Source of the DNA: Bacteroidota bacterium
GTDB lineage: Bacteria > Bacteroidota > Bacteroidia > UKL13-3
Length of the DNA: 64,000 bases
Direction of reading: 5' to 3'
NCBI GenBank assembly: GCA_040388375.1
Contig: JAZKBU010000005.1
Location: 217,173-281,172, forward strand
Part shown: positions 35,080 to 45,000 of the stretch, piece by piece
How positions within the stretch are numbered: position 1 is the first letter of the stretch
Layout of the letters: every line of letters begins with the position of its first letter
Translations under genes and position numbers: made by a program
Notes under the pieces: model-generated
What the model saw: the letters and a program-made list of their open reading frames with translations, nothing else
Told to the model about the DNA's origin: nothing
The model's database searches: none

Positions 35080-35639
35080 TGAAACAACTACTAAAAATAT
35101 TGCTACTTATTATTTGCTTATTGGCATTGACAGCTTTTGCCTATTGGGCAGATGAACACGATTATTTTAAAAGCAACTATAACGACCTGACTGAGCAAGA
35201 AAAAGAAATCTTTAAATGGCGTTCAGACCCGGAAAATTTTGACCTTGCTGAAGTTTACAGGCAACATTTTGCCGACAGTGAATTTATATTCCCACGACAA
35301 CAAGTTTCTAAAGTGAAGCTTTTTAAAAACATTCCGGTTGTTGGTATTTTTACAGGCAAAACATTAAAGCAAAATCAGGTAAGTAGCTTTATACAGTTTT
35401 GTAATGATACCGCTAATTTTGATTGGGGTGAAACTACCTGGGGGCTACATGAAGCGGAATATTTTATTCGGCTTTACAATGTCAATGACGAAGTAGTAGG
35501 TAAAATTTACTTTTGTCTTGCAGACTGCGGACACGTTTATGCAAGGCCATTTTCACCGTCCATGAAATTTGGAATGCTCTCCACAACTGGATTGGATAAA
35601 ATAAATAAACTAATTAACAATAAAGAACATTGGGAGTAA
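35079..35639 (+). CDS. Membrane-anchored hypothetical protein
   Basis: 186 residues, one N-terminal membrane segment (LLLIICLLALTAFAYW) and then a soluble alpha/beta part (DWGETTWGLHEAEYFIRLYNVNDEV, partly quoted, and YFCLADCGHVYARPF). No family recognised. Coupled by a one-base overlap to the membrane protein before it. Confidence 0.55.
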   Translation: MKQLLKILLLIICLLALTAFAYWADEHDYFKSNYNDLTEQEKEIFKWRSDPENFDLAEVYRQHFADSEFIFPRQQVSKVKLFKNIPVVGIFTGKTLKQNQVSSFIQFCNDTANFDWGETTWGLHEAEYFIRLYNVNDEVVGKIYFCLADCGHVYARPFSPSMKFGMLSTTGLDKINKLINNKEHWE

Positions 35640-35647
35640 TTGATAGC

Positions 35648-36196
35648 ATGAATACAGTGATAGAAACTGAAAGACTTATTTTAAGAGCATTGCAGCCAAC
35701 AGATGTGACAGGTTTTTTCGAAATGGATTCCAATCGGGAAGTACATAAGTATTTAGGAAATAGTCCCATTAAAACAATGGAGCAAGCCCTTGAAAACATA
35801 AACAATATCATTCAACAATATAAAGACAATGGAATTGGAAGATGGGCTGTCATTGAAAAATCGTCAGGCCATTTTATAGGTTGGAGTGGTTTAAAACTAA
35901 TTACTACTGAGGTAAACAATCACGTGAATTTTTATGATGTAGGCTATCGTTTACACCCAAATTTTTGGGGAAAAGGGTATGCTACCGAGTCGGCAAAAGC
36001 AGCCATTGCATATGGGTTTACGCAAATGAATCTGACCGAAATTATTGGCATTGCCGATACAAATAATGTCCAATCGAGAAAAGCACTTGAAAAATGCGGA
36101 TTACGTTTTATTGAAAATTTCGAATTTCCATTATGGAATACATCCTGCGATTGGTTGCGTATTTCTAAAGAAGAATGGTTAGCACTAAATAAGTAA
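35648..36196 (+). CDS. RimJ/RimL-type GNAT acetyltransferase
   Basis: 182 residues from the ATG at 35648 (an in-frame TTG at 35630 overlaps the previous gene). GNAT features: ETERLILRALQPTDV at the N terminus, GYRLHPNFWGKGYATESAK (acetyl-CoA loop) and SRKALEKCGLRFIENFEF. Acetylates an amino group on a protein N terminus or small molecule; substrate unknown. The serine hydrolase starts immediately after its stop. Confidence 0.85.
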   Translation: MNTVIETERLILRALQPTDVTGFFEMDSNREVHKYLGNSPIKTMEQALENINNIIQQYKDNGIGRWAVIEKSSGHFIGWSGLKLITTEVNNHVNFYDVGYRLHPNFWGKGYATESAKAAIAYGFTQMNLTEIIGIADTNNVQSRKALEKCGLRFIENFEFPLWNTSCDWLRISKEEWLALNK

Positions 36197-37306
36197 ATGA
36201 TAAAGTTAATTATTTACCTGTCATTTTGTATAGCCAGTGGTGTAGTTAATACCCATGCGCAAAATATAGCCGGTATTCAACACATGCTTGATAGTGCTTA
36301 TGCTAAAACACCATTTTATGGAAACATACTCATAACTAAAAACAACAAAATACTTTTTGAAAAAAGTTATGGGTATGCCGATGCATTAAATGCAAAACCT
36401 TTAACCAATGAAAACGCTTTTCAAATAGCATCTGTTTCCAAACAATTTACAGCCTACGGTATCATGATTTTGAAAAACAAAGGATTGTTGGATTATGATA
36501 GTTTCGTTTGTAAGTATATTTCAAATTTCCCATATAAAAATATTACCATTAGGCATTTACTGACCCATACAGCAGGGCTTCCCAATTTTTGGGATGATAT
36601 AAGACCACATTTAGATACCACAAAAGCAAATGGCAATCAAGAAGTATTAGCGTATATAATACAGCATAACATGCCTCTGTTAGCAGAGCCGGGTACCAAA
36701 TTCCAGTATGCCGACATTGGGTACGATTTTTTAGCCAACATCATTGAAAACATTTCAGGTTTAAGTTACGAGGCGTTTATGCATAAGAACATTTTTAAAC
36801 CATTAAAAATGAAAAACACTTATGCATATATGGGTACCGATATACGTAACATAAAGAATAATAAATTAGCCATTGGCCATACTTTTGACAATGGAAAGTT
36901 TGCATATGCACATCTGCAAGCCAAGTATAATTTTGTATATTATTTAGGCAATTTTTATGGTGATGGTTCTATGGTAAGCACCGCACGTGATTTAGCCATT
37001 TGGCATAAAGCACTTTCTGATTGCAAGCTTTTACCTTGTAACATACAAGAGGAAGCTATAACTGAACCTGTATTTAACAACGAGGTATTTTATGCCAGAA
37101 CAAACCCTAATGTTGGCTACGGTTTTGGTTGGTTTATTAAACGGACTCCAACGGGCAAGTGGGTTTACCACAGTGGTGGACATCCGGGAAACTCACATAT
37201 AGTTTATCGCTTATTGGATAAAGACATTACGTTTATTTTCTTATCCAATGCTGAAACACCAAACATAAAAACATTGCGAAACAATATCCTTCCATTACTT
37301 CAATAA
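36197..37306 (+). CDS. Serine hydrolase, beta-lactamase class C/PBP-like
   Basis: 369 residues with a signal peptide (MIKLIIYLSFCIASGVVNTHAQ). The catalytic SxxK is SVSK in QIASVSKQFTAYG (about 76-79), followed by the second motif Y-A-D (QYADIGYDF), where Y-x-N is usual, and HSGGHPG as the third. Penicillin-binding or D-aminopeptidase/esterase activity in the periplasm. The change to YAD departs from the usual Y-S/A-N. It starts directly after the GNAT stop, so they form one transcript. Confidence 0.85.
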   Translation: MIKLIIYLSFCIASGVVNTHAQNIAGIQHMLDSAYAKTPFYGNILITKNNKILFEKSYGYADALNAKPLTNENAFQIASVSKQFTAYGIMILKNKGLLDYDSFVCKYISNFPYKNITIRHLLTHTAGLPNFWDDIRPHLDTTKANGNQEVLAYIIQHNMPLLAEPGTKFQYADIGYDFLANIIENISGLSYEAFMHKNIFKPLKMKNTYAYMGTDIRNIKNNKLAIGHTFDNGKFAYAHLQAKYNFVYYLGNFYGDGSMVSTARDLAIWHKALSDCKLLPCNIQEEAITEPVFNNEVFYARTNPNVGYGFGWFIKRTPTGKWVYHSGGHPGNSHIVYRLLDKDITFIFLSNAETPNIKTLRNNILPLLQ

Positions 37307-37342
37307 TTAATAAGTTACAGAACCAATTAAAAACTCAAATCA

Positions 37343-37963
37343 ATGAACAATAAGTATTCCATCAGACTCATTACAGCAAACGATACCAGCGAAGTGTTAG
37401 CTATTTACAAACATTACGTATTGAACACCATTATTTCGTTTGAGTATGAAGCTCCCTCATTGGAAGAATATGTACAACGCATCAAAACAAATACCGATGA
37501 TTACCCTTGGTTGGTTTGTACGTACGAAGATAAAATAATTGGTTATGCCTATGCCAGCAAACACCGCTATAGAACAGCTTACCAATGGTCGCCTGAATCA
37601 ACCATTTATTTAACCAATGAAGCACATGGTACAGGCATTGCCAGGGTTTTGTATGAAACACTTTTTGCTTTATTAAAACTGCAGGGGCATTTTAATGTAT
37701 ATGCAGGTGTTGCCTTACCCAATGAAAAAAGCATGCGCTTTCATAAAGCACTTGGCTTTGAAGATATTGGTATATTTAAAAAGGTAGGCTATAAACATGG
37801 CAACTGGCACGATACGCATTGGTTTCAACTATTTTTAACCGAGCATGTTTTAAACCCGGCTACACCTAAAAAACTGGACGAAGTAATAAACCATATTGAT
37901 TTTCAAAACATATTGGCAATGGCAAACAAAAGATTGGAAAATAAGCAGACAAAAACAGCTTAG
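37343..37963 (+). CDS. Phosphinothricin-type N-acetyltransferase (GNAT)
   Basis: 206 residues. Typical Pat/MddA pattern: IRLITANDTSEVLAIYKHYV, SFEYEAPSLEEY, YAYASKHRYRTAYQWSPEST and ALPNEKSMRFHKALGFEDIG, then KHGNWHDTHWFQL. Such enzymes acetylate phosphinothricin, methionine sulfoximine or related amino acids. A C-terminal extension of about 35 residues (TPKKLDEVINHIDF ...) is beyond the usual length. Confidence 0.87.
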   Translation: MNNKYSIRLITANDTSEVLAIYKHYVLNTIISFEYEAPSLEEYVQRIKTNTDDYPWLVCTYEDKIIGYAYASKHRYRTAYQWSPESTIYLTNEAHGTGIARVLYETLFALLKLQGHFNVYAGVALPNEKSMRFHKALGFEDIGIFKKVGYKHGNWHDTHWFQLFLTEHVLNPATPKKLDEVINHIDFQNILAMANKRLENKQTKTA

Positions 37964-37980
37964 CCATTGTCTAAGGAAAC

Positions 37981-38742
37981 ATGAAAGAAATAGTTCATTT
38001 AAACTGTGTAAAAATTGTTTCACCCATTAACGACAATGTATGCGGGCATTGTTTGTTAATTAAAGAAAATGATCAACTGCTTTTAATAGATACGGGCATT
38101 GGCCTTTTAGATGTACGCAATCCAACAGAAAGAATAGGACAGCCACTGATTGATATAGTGGGTTATCAATTTGATGAAAAGCAAACAGCTATCAAACAAA
38201 TTGAAAGTTTAGGATTTAACCCTAACAAAGTAAACCATTGTATTATTTCTAATTTAGACAATGACCATATAGGAGGGTTGGCAGACTTTCCAAATGCAAC
38301 GGTACATGTAGGAGTGGAGGAGTTTGAAAACTTTAATGCAGGCAATCCACGCTATTTGAAAACACCTTTAGCACACCATCCAACTATGAAGACTTATCCA
38401 AAATCGTATATGAGTTGGTTTGGTTTTGAAGCAAGAAAAATTGATGTGAATATAGAAACAGAAATTTTCCTTATTCCGCTTTTTGGCCATACATTGGGGC
38501 ATTGTGGAGTGGCTATAAAATGGAGTAACAAATGGTTGTTTTACATTGCAGATGCCTATTATATGAACGTAGAATTAACAGACAGTAATCATCCGGTAAA
38601 CGAGTTGGCAAAAATACGCGCAGATAACAATAATTTAAGATTAGCCACGCTTGATAAAATTAGAAAGCTGGTAAATGAACACCCTGAAATAGAAGTTTGG
38701 GGTTATCATGATATAGAAGAATTTAACCGGTACAAAAGTTAG
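37981..38742 (+). CDS. MBL-fold hydrolase with altered metal motif
   Basis: 253 residues. The metallo-beta-lactamase fold is shown by LLIDTGIG, the metal box position ISNLDNDHIGGL, HTLGHCGVAI and YIADAYY, with a final His in YHDIEEF. The usual T-H-x-H/D-x-D-H box reads S-N-L-D-N-D-H, so the first metal His is Asn. Asp, Asp-His and the other ligands are kept. Likely a lactonase- or glyoxalase-like hydrolase; zinc site 1 may be weakened. Confidence 0.82.
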   Translation: MKEIVHLNCVKIVSPINDNVCGHCLLIKENDQLLLIDTGIGLLDVRNPTERIGQPLIDIVGYQFDEKQTAIKQIESLGFNPNKVNHCIISNLDNDHIGGLADFPNATVHVGVEEFENFNAGNPRYLKTPLAHHPTMKTYPKSYMSWFGFEARKIDVNIETEIFLIPLFGHTLGHCGVAIKWSNKWLFYIADAYYMNVELTDSNHPVNELAKIRADNNNLRLATLDKIRKLVNEHPEIEVWGYHDIEEFNRYKS

Positions 38743-38783
38743 TTTAAAATATTTTTATTAGCAGCTTTTTTCCTTACTTATAA

Positions 38784-39257
38784 TTATAAATTAGCTACCA
38801 GTTGGCTGTAATCGTATTGCAAATCTTCGTGTAGGCTGCCTATTATTTTATGTATCTTTTTCAATTGTGCATCGTATAAATTACTTAATGCAGTGCTGCT
38901 TCTGTAATTAATCTTTAAGCTTTTTACTTCCGTACAAAAATGAATAAGTAACTCCAAACTTGTTTGTGGGTTGACAGAGTACTTACCGTACTTATTGGCA
39001 ATCTTCAATATTTTACGAATGCTCTTTTTAGCAAAGTAAATATTGCGGGTATTTATTTCAGTAAACAATTCACTCATCAGTGCTTTCGTTTTTTCTATAT
39101 ACTTATTTTCATCGTGTAGCTCAAACAGCAGGTAGTTTAATAATTCCTTATTGTCTTTTTTGAATTTGGCTAAACGCAGGCAAGCCTCTAAAAGCTGGGC
39201 GTGGTCAAGCGTTTGTAGTTCTCTTTTTATTTCGGCTAATGAAGCGGATGGCAACAT
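38784..39257 (-). CDS. Conserved helical protein, unknown
   Basis: 157 residues, predicted all-helical and cytoplasmic. The stretch ELLNYLLFELHDENKYI followed by NIYFAKKSIRKILKIANKYGKYS is distinctive and looks conserved within Bacteroidota, but I cannot name a function. Monocistronic on the minus strand, downstream of proS and a terminator. Confidence 0.6.
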   Translation of the reverse strand: MLPSASLAEIKRELQTLDHAQLLEACLRLAKFKKDNKELLNYLLFELHDENKYIEKTKALMSELFTEINTRNIYFAKKSIRKILKIANKYGKYSVNPQTSLELLIHFCTEVKSLKINYRSSTALSNLYDAQLKKIHKIIGSLHEDLQYDYSQLVANL

Positions 39258-39321
39258 TTCGGCAATATATTTATTAAACGGTTATGTTATAAACGAAAGA
39301 ATGAATTATGTAATAAAAAAA

Positions 39322-39344
39322 AGCCCGGTAAAACTTACCGGGCT
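39322..39344 (-). terminator. Rho-independent terminator of proS
   Basis: AGCCCGGTAA pairs with TTACCGGGCT over a three-base loop and is followed by a T-run on the minus strand, 25 bp past the proS stop. Confidence 0.88.
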
Positions 39345-39368
39345 ATTTCTATTTACAAACAATAAGTT

Positions 39369-40853
39369 TTAGTAAGCTTTGGCAAATAAAACACGTTGTG
39401 TAGAAGGTTTGCCTGTTAGCACACATACACCGTTTTCCAAAGTATTATCCAATGGAACGCATCTGATAGTGGCTTTACTCATTTCTTTAATTTTTTCTTC
39501 CGTTTCGCCTGTGCCATCCCAATGGGCACTTACAAATCCGGTTTTGTTTTCAAGCGCATCTATAAATTCATCCCAGGTATTTACCGTGTGAATATGCTCC
39601 GTTCTGTAGTCCAATGCTTTTTTATAAATGCTTTCCTGTATTTCATCCAATAAGCGATGAATAGTTTCAGGCAGGTTTTCGCCACTTATAATTTCTTTTG
39701 TTTTTGTATCGCGTCTGGCTAATTCCACATTGCCTGCAGCTACATCGCGAGGGCCAATAGCTATACGCAAAGGCACCCCTTTTAATTCGTAATCGGCAAA
39801 TTTATAACCTGGCGATATATTATCACGGTCGTCTAATTTCACCAAAATACCTTTGGCCTTTAAAGCTTTAAAATATTCATTGGCTTTGTCTAAAACCAAA
39901 GCTTTTTCGTCTTCTTTTTTACCGGTAATAGGTACAATTACAACTTGAATAGGCGCTAATTTCGGAGGTAAAACCAATCCTTCATCATCGCTATGGCTCA
40001 TAATTAAAGCCCCCATTAAACGGGTAGATACGCCCCAGCTGGTAGCCCAAACATAATCCTTTACGTTTTCTTTGCTTACAAATTTTACATCAAAAGCTTT
40101 GGCAAAGTTCTGACCTAAAAAGTGGCTTGTTCCCATTTGCAAGGCTTTACCATCCTGCATTAATCCTTCAATGCAATAAGTTTCATCAGCACCCGCAAAA
40201 CGTTCGTTTTCAGTTTTTATACCTTTAATAACCGGAACAGCCATAATGTTTTCAGCAAAGTCGGCATATACTTCCAGCATTTGTTTTGTTTCAGCTATAG
40301 CCTCATCTTTGGTAGCATGGGCTGTATGCCCTTCTTGCCATAAAAACTCAGCCGTACGTAAAAACAAACGGGTACGCATTTCCCAACGCACTACGTTAGC
40401 CCATTGGTTAATCAGTATAGGTAAATCGCGGTAGCTTTGAATCCAGTCGCGGTAAGTATTCCAAATAATGGCTTCACTGGTAGGGCGTACAATTAATTCC
40501 TCTTCCAGTTTAGCTTCAGGGTCAACTATTAGTTTGCCTTTGTTATCAGGATCGGTTTTTAAACGGTAATGCGTAACAATAGCACACTCTTTAGCAAAAC
40601 CTTCTGCATTTTTTTCTTCGGCTTCAAATAAGCTTTTGGGCACAAACAAAGGGAAGTAAGCATTTTGATGACCAGTTTCTTTGAATCGTCTGTCCAATTC
40701 AGCCTGCATTTTTTCCCAGATAGCATAACCATAAGGCTTAATAACCATACAGCCTTTAACAGCAGAGTGCTGTGCTAAGTCCGCCTGTTCCACCAAATTG
40801 TTATACCACGCTGAATAATTTTCGCTGCGTTTTACTTTTTTAAATTCTGCCAT
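39369..40853 (-). CDS. proS: Prolyl-tRNA synthetase, short (archaeal/eukaryal) type
   Basis: 494 residues. Class II synthetase with [39 protein letters not shown] (motif 2 region), [15 protein letters not shown] and a C-terminal anticodon domain ([17 protein letters not shown]) with the extra zinc-like end of the ProRS type 3. The absence of the ybaK-like editing insertion fits the archaeal/eukaryal form used by many Bacteroidota. Monocistronic. Confidence 0.96.
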   Translation of the reverse strand: MAEFKKVKRSENYSAWYNNLVEQADLAQHSAVKGCMVIKPYGYAIWEKMQAELDRRFKETGHQNAYFPLFVPKSLFEAEEKNAEGFAKECAIVTHYRLKTDPDNKGKLIVDPEAKLEEELIVRPTSEAIIWNTYRDWIQSYRDLPILINQWANVVRWEMRTRLFLRTAEFLWQEGHTAHATKDEAIAETKQMLEVYADFAENIMAVPVIKGIKTENERFAGADETYCIEGLMQDGKALQMGTSHFLGQNFAKAFDVKFVSKENVKDYVWATSWGVSTRLMGALIMSHSDDEGLVLPPKLAPIQVVIVPITGKKEDEKALVLDKANEYFKALKAKGILVKLDDRDNISPGYKFADYELKGVPLRIAIGPRDVAAGNVELARRDTKTKEIISGENLPETIHRLLDEIQESIYKKALDYRTEHIHTVNTWDEFIDALENKTGFVSAHWDGTGETEEKIKEMSKATIRCVPLDNTLENGVCVLTGKPSTQRVLFAKAY

Positions 40854-41069
40854 AATTAATAATTGAGGCGCGAATGTAATGATTGAATTATGATTTTTGA
40901 ATTATGATTTTTGAACCATTTCATTCCCTTTCAATTATATCTGGTCTTCGTTATGTTAAACTAAAGTCATGTCGAGCAGAGTCAGGAGTCAAGACATTTA
41001 TTTTAAACTATCAAATACTTTATCAATATTTGTGCGCCCTGTTATTTTAAATCATTAATAATTACAAAC

Positions 41070-41513
41070 ATGCAAACAGCTATATTAAAGCAACTATACC
41101 TTTTTGAAGTAGCCAATTTACAACGCGAAATAGAACTATACACCAGCGATGAAAAATTATGGTTAATTGATGGGCAGATAAAAAACTCAGGAGGTAATCT
41201 TTGTTATCATTTAATAGGCAGCATGAACCATTTTATAGGTGCTACTTTGTTACATACTGGTTATGTAAGAAACAGAGATGCTGAGTTTGTAGTAAAAGAC
41301 ATTAGCACAGCCGATTTACTAAAATTAATAGAGGATTTAATAGTACTGTTAAATAAGGCTTTTACAGAGTTAACAGACGATGATTTAAATAAAACATTTC
41401 CGTATGATTTTATGGGTACAAATACAACAGGCTTTTATTTAACCCGGTTTTTATGTCATTTAAGTTATCACTTAGGGCAAGTCAATTACCACAGGCGTTT
41501 ATTGGATATATAA
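41070..41513 (+). CDS. DinB-family protein
   Basis: 147 residues, four-helix bundle of the DinB/DUF1572 type: NLCYHLIGSMNHFIGATLL (first His), YLTRFLCHLSYHLGQVNYHRR (the usual H-x3-H ending). The three-His metal site is intact. Possible metal-dependent transferase; substrate unknown. Flanked on both sides by intergenic sequence holding variants of GTCATGTTGAGCGAAGT (about 40966-40990 and 41574-41600). Confidence 0.8.
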   Translation: MQTAILKQLYLFEVANLQREIELYTSDEKLWLIDGQIKNSGGNLCYHLIGSMNHFIGATLLHTGYVRNRDAEFVVKDISTADLLKLIEDLIVLLNKAFTELTDDDLNKTFPYDFMGTNTTGFYLTRFLCHLSYHLGQVNYHRRLLDI

Positions 41514-41843
41514 AAGGCAGCTTCCCGGCTGTTTTTAACGGACTTTTCCACTTTCTCATTCCTTCTTATTTTGTCATGTTGAGCGAAGTTGAGACGGACA
41601 AATGAGTGTATTTAAGGCATGTACTACTTTGTGTCATGAAATGGTCATGAAAATTACACTTGTTTTTTTGTTCATAGAGAATTTTTTCTACAAAAGCAAT
41701 AAATATTTTGTGTAGGGATTAATTCTATTTTTTTCTTTTAATCACATTAATCTGTTAATAATTTTTGTTAATTATTTGTTTTTCAGTGATGTATTTTCAA
41801 TTCTTTCATTTTTGGTCTTTCCTTTTTTTGATCTCTAAATTTT
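41514..41843. other. Intergenic region without a gene
   Basis: AT-rich spacer between the DinB-family gene and the giant-protein promoter. It contains one copy of a short dispersed sequence (GTCATGTTGAGCGAAGTTGA, about 41574-41593; a diverged copy is at about 40966). No reading frame, RNA gene or strong hairpin is seen. Confidence 0.5.
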
Positions 41844-41984
41844 AAAAAAGAGTAAAAACCCCATGCAAGATAGGGTAAAAACCCTACAACAAACCGAGGG
41901 AAAACACTTCCAAAAAAGAGTATAAATCTCTGAAAATGGAGTATTTCCACTACATACTACCTACATCTAATGTTTATACTTTTG
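41844..41984 (+). promoter_or_regulatory. Five-fold GAGTA direct-repeat promoter of the giant protein
   Basis: Repeat cores at 41850 (GAGTA), 41873 (GGGTA), 41896 (GAGGG), 41918 (GAGTA) and 41939 (GAGTA): spacings 23, 23, 22 and 21 bp, most preceded by A-runs. The -7 box TACTTTTG (41977-41984) fits TAnnTTTG fully and starts exactly 38 bp after the last GAGTA. No TTTG lies 19-21 bp upstream of it, so activation by a protein bound to the repeats seems likely. Confidence 0.72.
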
Positions 41985-42036
41985 GCATAGAGCAAACCCC
42001 AAAATGGTTTGCTTTAATCTAAACATTTTAAATTAT

Positions 42037-45000
42037 ATGAAACAAAAAACTACAATTATGGCCTTTGTATGGCTGTTACTGATGTACTCACATCAGGTGT
42101 TGGGAAGTTCCGGTGGGTCCTATCTCACCAAGTTGGAAAAAACCTCCACTGCAATGCTGGCTCCCCCGGCAGCTGGTTTTACTTATGTTGCTAACGGTGG
42201 ATGCGTCCCCGTCACGGTTCAGTTTTACAGTCAGCTGAACGGACCTGCTTATTCTTGGACATTTGGCGATGGTGGAACAAGTTCGGATTGTAATCCGGTA
42301 CACACTTACACTGCCCCAGGTACTTACACAGTAACTCTCGTAGCTACGGGAGGCACTTACACTACTACTATTACTGTTGGAGCTAATCCGGTGGTAACTT
42401 TTACGGGCGACACAGTTAGCTGTCAGAACGATATTAAAAATTACACCGCTACCAGTACCATTGCTCCTGCATCCTATAGCTGGTCAGCGCAAGGTGGTGT
42501 TGTTAACTCTTCTACAAGCACAACTGCAAATGTTACATGGTCATCTTATGGTGTTAACTATTTAACATATACTATTACTACTCCTGCCGGTTGTACTAAA
42601 ATATTCAGATACAAAGTAAAAGTAATTCCTCCTCCTGCATTTAATTTACCATGCTGCGAAAAAGAAAGACCTGATGGAACCCAGCCTAATAAAGCAGATG
42701 CTGCTGGCGTTGTACATCCGGGTGAACAAGAAGGTGTAAAAGGTGGCGAAGCCCCTTGTACTGCCTGTGCCGGAAGTTATAAATGTTATAGCTCTACTGT
42801 AGATCCTTTATATGGAGTTGCCTCTGATTATATATGGACATGGACCGTTACCAACGGTGTTATCAATTCTATCAGTGCTGATTCAACTACTGCATGTGTA
42901 ACATGGGGTGCAAGTGGGGTTGGTACTATTAAATTAGAAGTTACTCATAAAATATATGGCTGTAAATCATCAAAAGAATGTCAAGTTATAATAACCCCGG
43001 GTATTACACCTGTATTTACTGTTTCGGGTAATTGTATTAATACTCCTGTTGCTTTTGATGCCAGTGCTACTACTCCTTTAACTGATATTGATTCTTATTT
43101 CTGGGAATTTGGTGATGGCTATACTGCTACTACTACAGTTCCGTTTACTACACACCAATTTACTTTAATTGGAAGCTATACTGCTACTTTAACTATTACA
43201 ACTAAATCAGGTTGTAAGTATAAATCTACTAAATCATTCAATGTAATATCAGGAACAAAACCAACTATTGAATGCCCGGGTACAGTTTGCCAAGGTAGCA
43301 GACAATGTTATACTACTGCTGCCATACCGGGTGCGGTTTATAACTGGACTATTTCGGGTGACGTAGTTGCTGACAGAATTATTACCGGTAACAAAGTATG
43401 TGTTACTTGGGGCAATGGCCCTGTTGGTACCGTAACAGTTACCGTTTTAGGCGGTGGTTATACCTGTACCAATACTGCAACCGAAGTGGTATCTATTGTT
43501 GGTTCAGTAATTCCAATTGATGCACCTGATTTTATTTGTTCTACTTTAGGTTACTTAGAAGTTTCAACAACCAATTATGCCGGAGCTTGCTATAAATGGT
43601 ATATTAACGGTGCTTTACAAGCTACTACTAGCAATGTACTTACATTTAATCCACTTTCATATGGTAATCCAATAAGAATTGATGTTGATGTTGATTTTCC
43701 TATAGGCTGCTGCCATGGAAGAGGAACTAAAATAATCAATAAATTACCTCAGTATAACATGCTGTTTTACCCTACTAATGCTTGTATAGGAGATGTAGTT
43801 ACCTATAGTTTACTACTTCCTGGCGGACCTCTTCTAAATCCAACTGGTTGGAGTGTTGATGGTGGAATTATTCAATCATCGACTGCTTCTACTGTAACTA
43901 TAAAATGGACTACAGTTGGAACAGGAACTATTACAGCTGGTAATAACAGCCCGACTCAATATTGTAATGATGCAAGCAATAATACTTGGAATGTAACCGT
44001 ATGGGCTAAAGCTACAGGCGATGATATTTCAGGCCCTGCAGTAGTTTGTGCCGGAACATCTAATACTTATTACCATGCATGGCAATATCCAACAGGATCA
44101 GCAACGGTTACTGTAAGCCCATCAGCAGGTGTGGTTATTTCACCAAGTGCTTACTCTACAGTTATTACTTTCCCATCAGTGGCAGTAGTTACCAACTATG
44201 TAATAACTGTAACTTATAACCATGCTGTGGTTGGTCCTTGTGCAAGCAGCAAAACATATACTGTTAAATCAATACCGGCAACTATTCCAACATTTAGTGG
44301 TGTAGGTATTGGTGGCGGTACCATTTGCCAAGGCGATATTTATACCTATACAGCCAATTTCCCTGATATGCTTAACTATGACTGGAATGTGATTGGTGGA
44401 AGTGTATTAAGTCAAAGCTATGTAGGTACTACATTAACAGTTCAAATACAATGGAACAGTACTGTAACCAGTAGTTTTACTGTTAATAACAAAGCTTGTG
44501 GTACCAGTAATACACAACCAATTACCGTTAACGGTAAACCGGTTGTAATTATTACAACAACAGGTCCTACCTGCTCTTCTCCTAATGTTCAATTACGCGT
44601 AGCACCGGTTTGGGCCAGTTACCTTTGGACACCTGGAGGAACTACTCCTACTTCTAATACAACTACGGTTTCTGCCGTTGGTACTTATAATGTAACTGTT
44701 AGCAACGGAGTTTGTTCAAATACAGGTAGTGTTAATGTACCAATTGTGACACCTGTTCCGCCAACTATTACATCGTTTAATGTAACATTATCTACTGGCA
44801 CATATTGTCCAAAATATGAATTAATTTGTCCAAATATTACACCGGGTTCTGGAAGCATTGTTTCTTATGCATGGACATTTACAGGCTTTACAGTTTCATC
44901 AGCTTCGGGTGCTTGTGCTTCAGTAGCATTAGCTTCATCAGGTACATCAACCGGAACTTGGAGTTTAACAATTACTGATAGTTATGGTTGTACCTCAACA

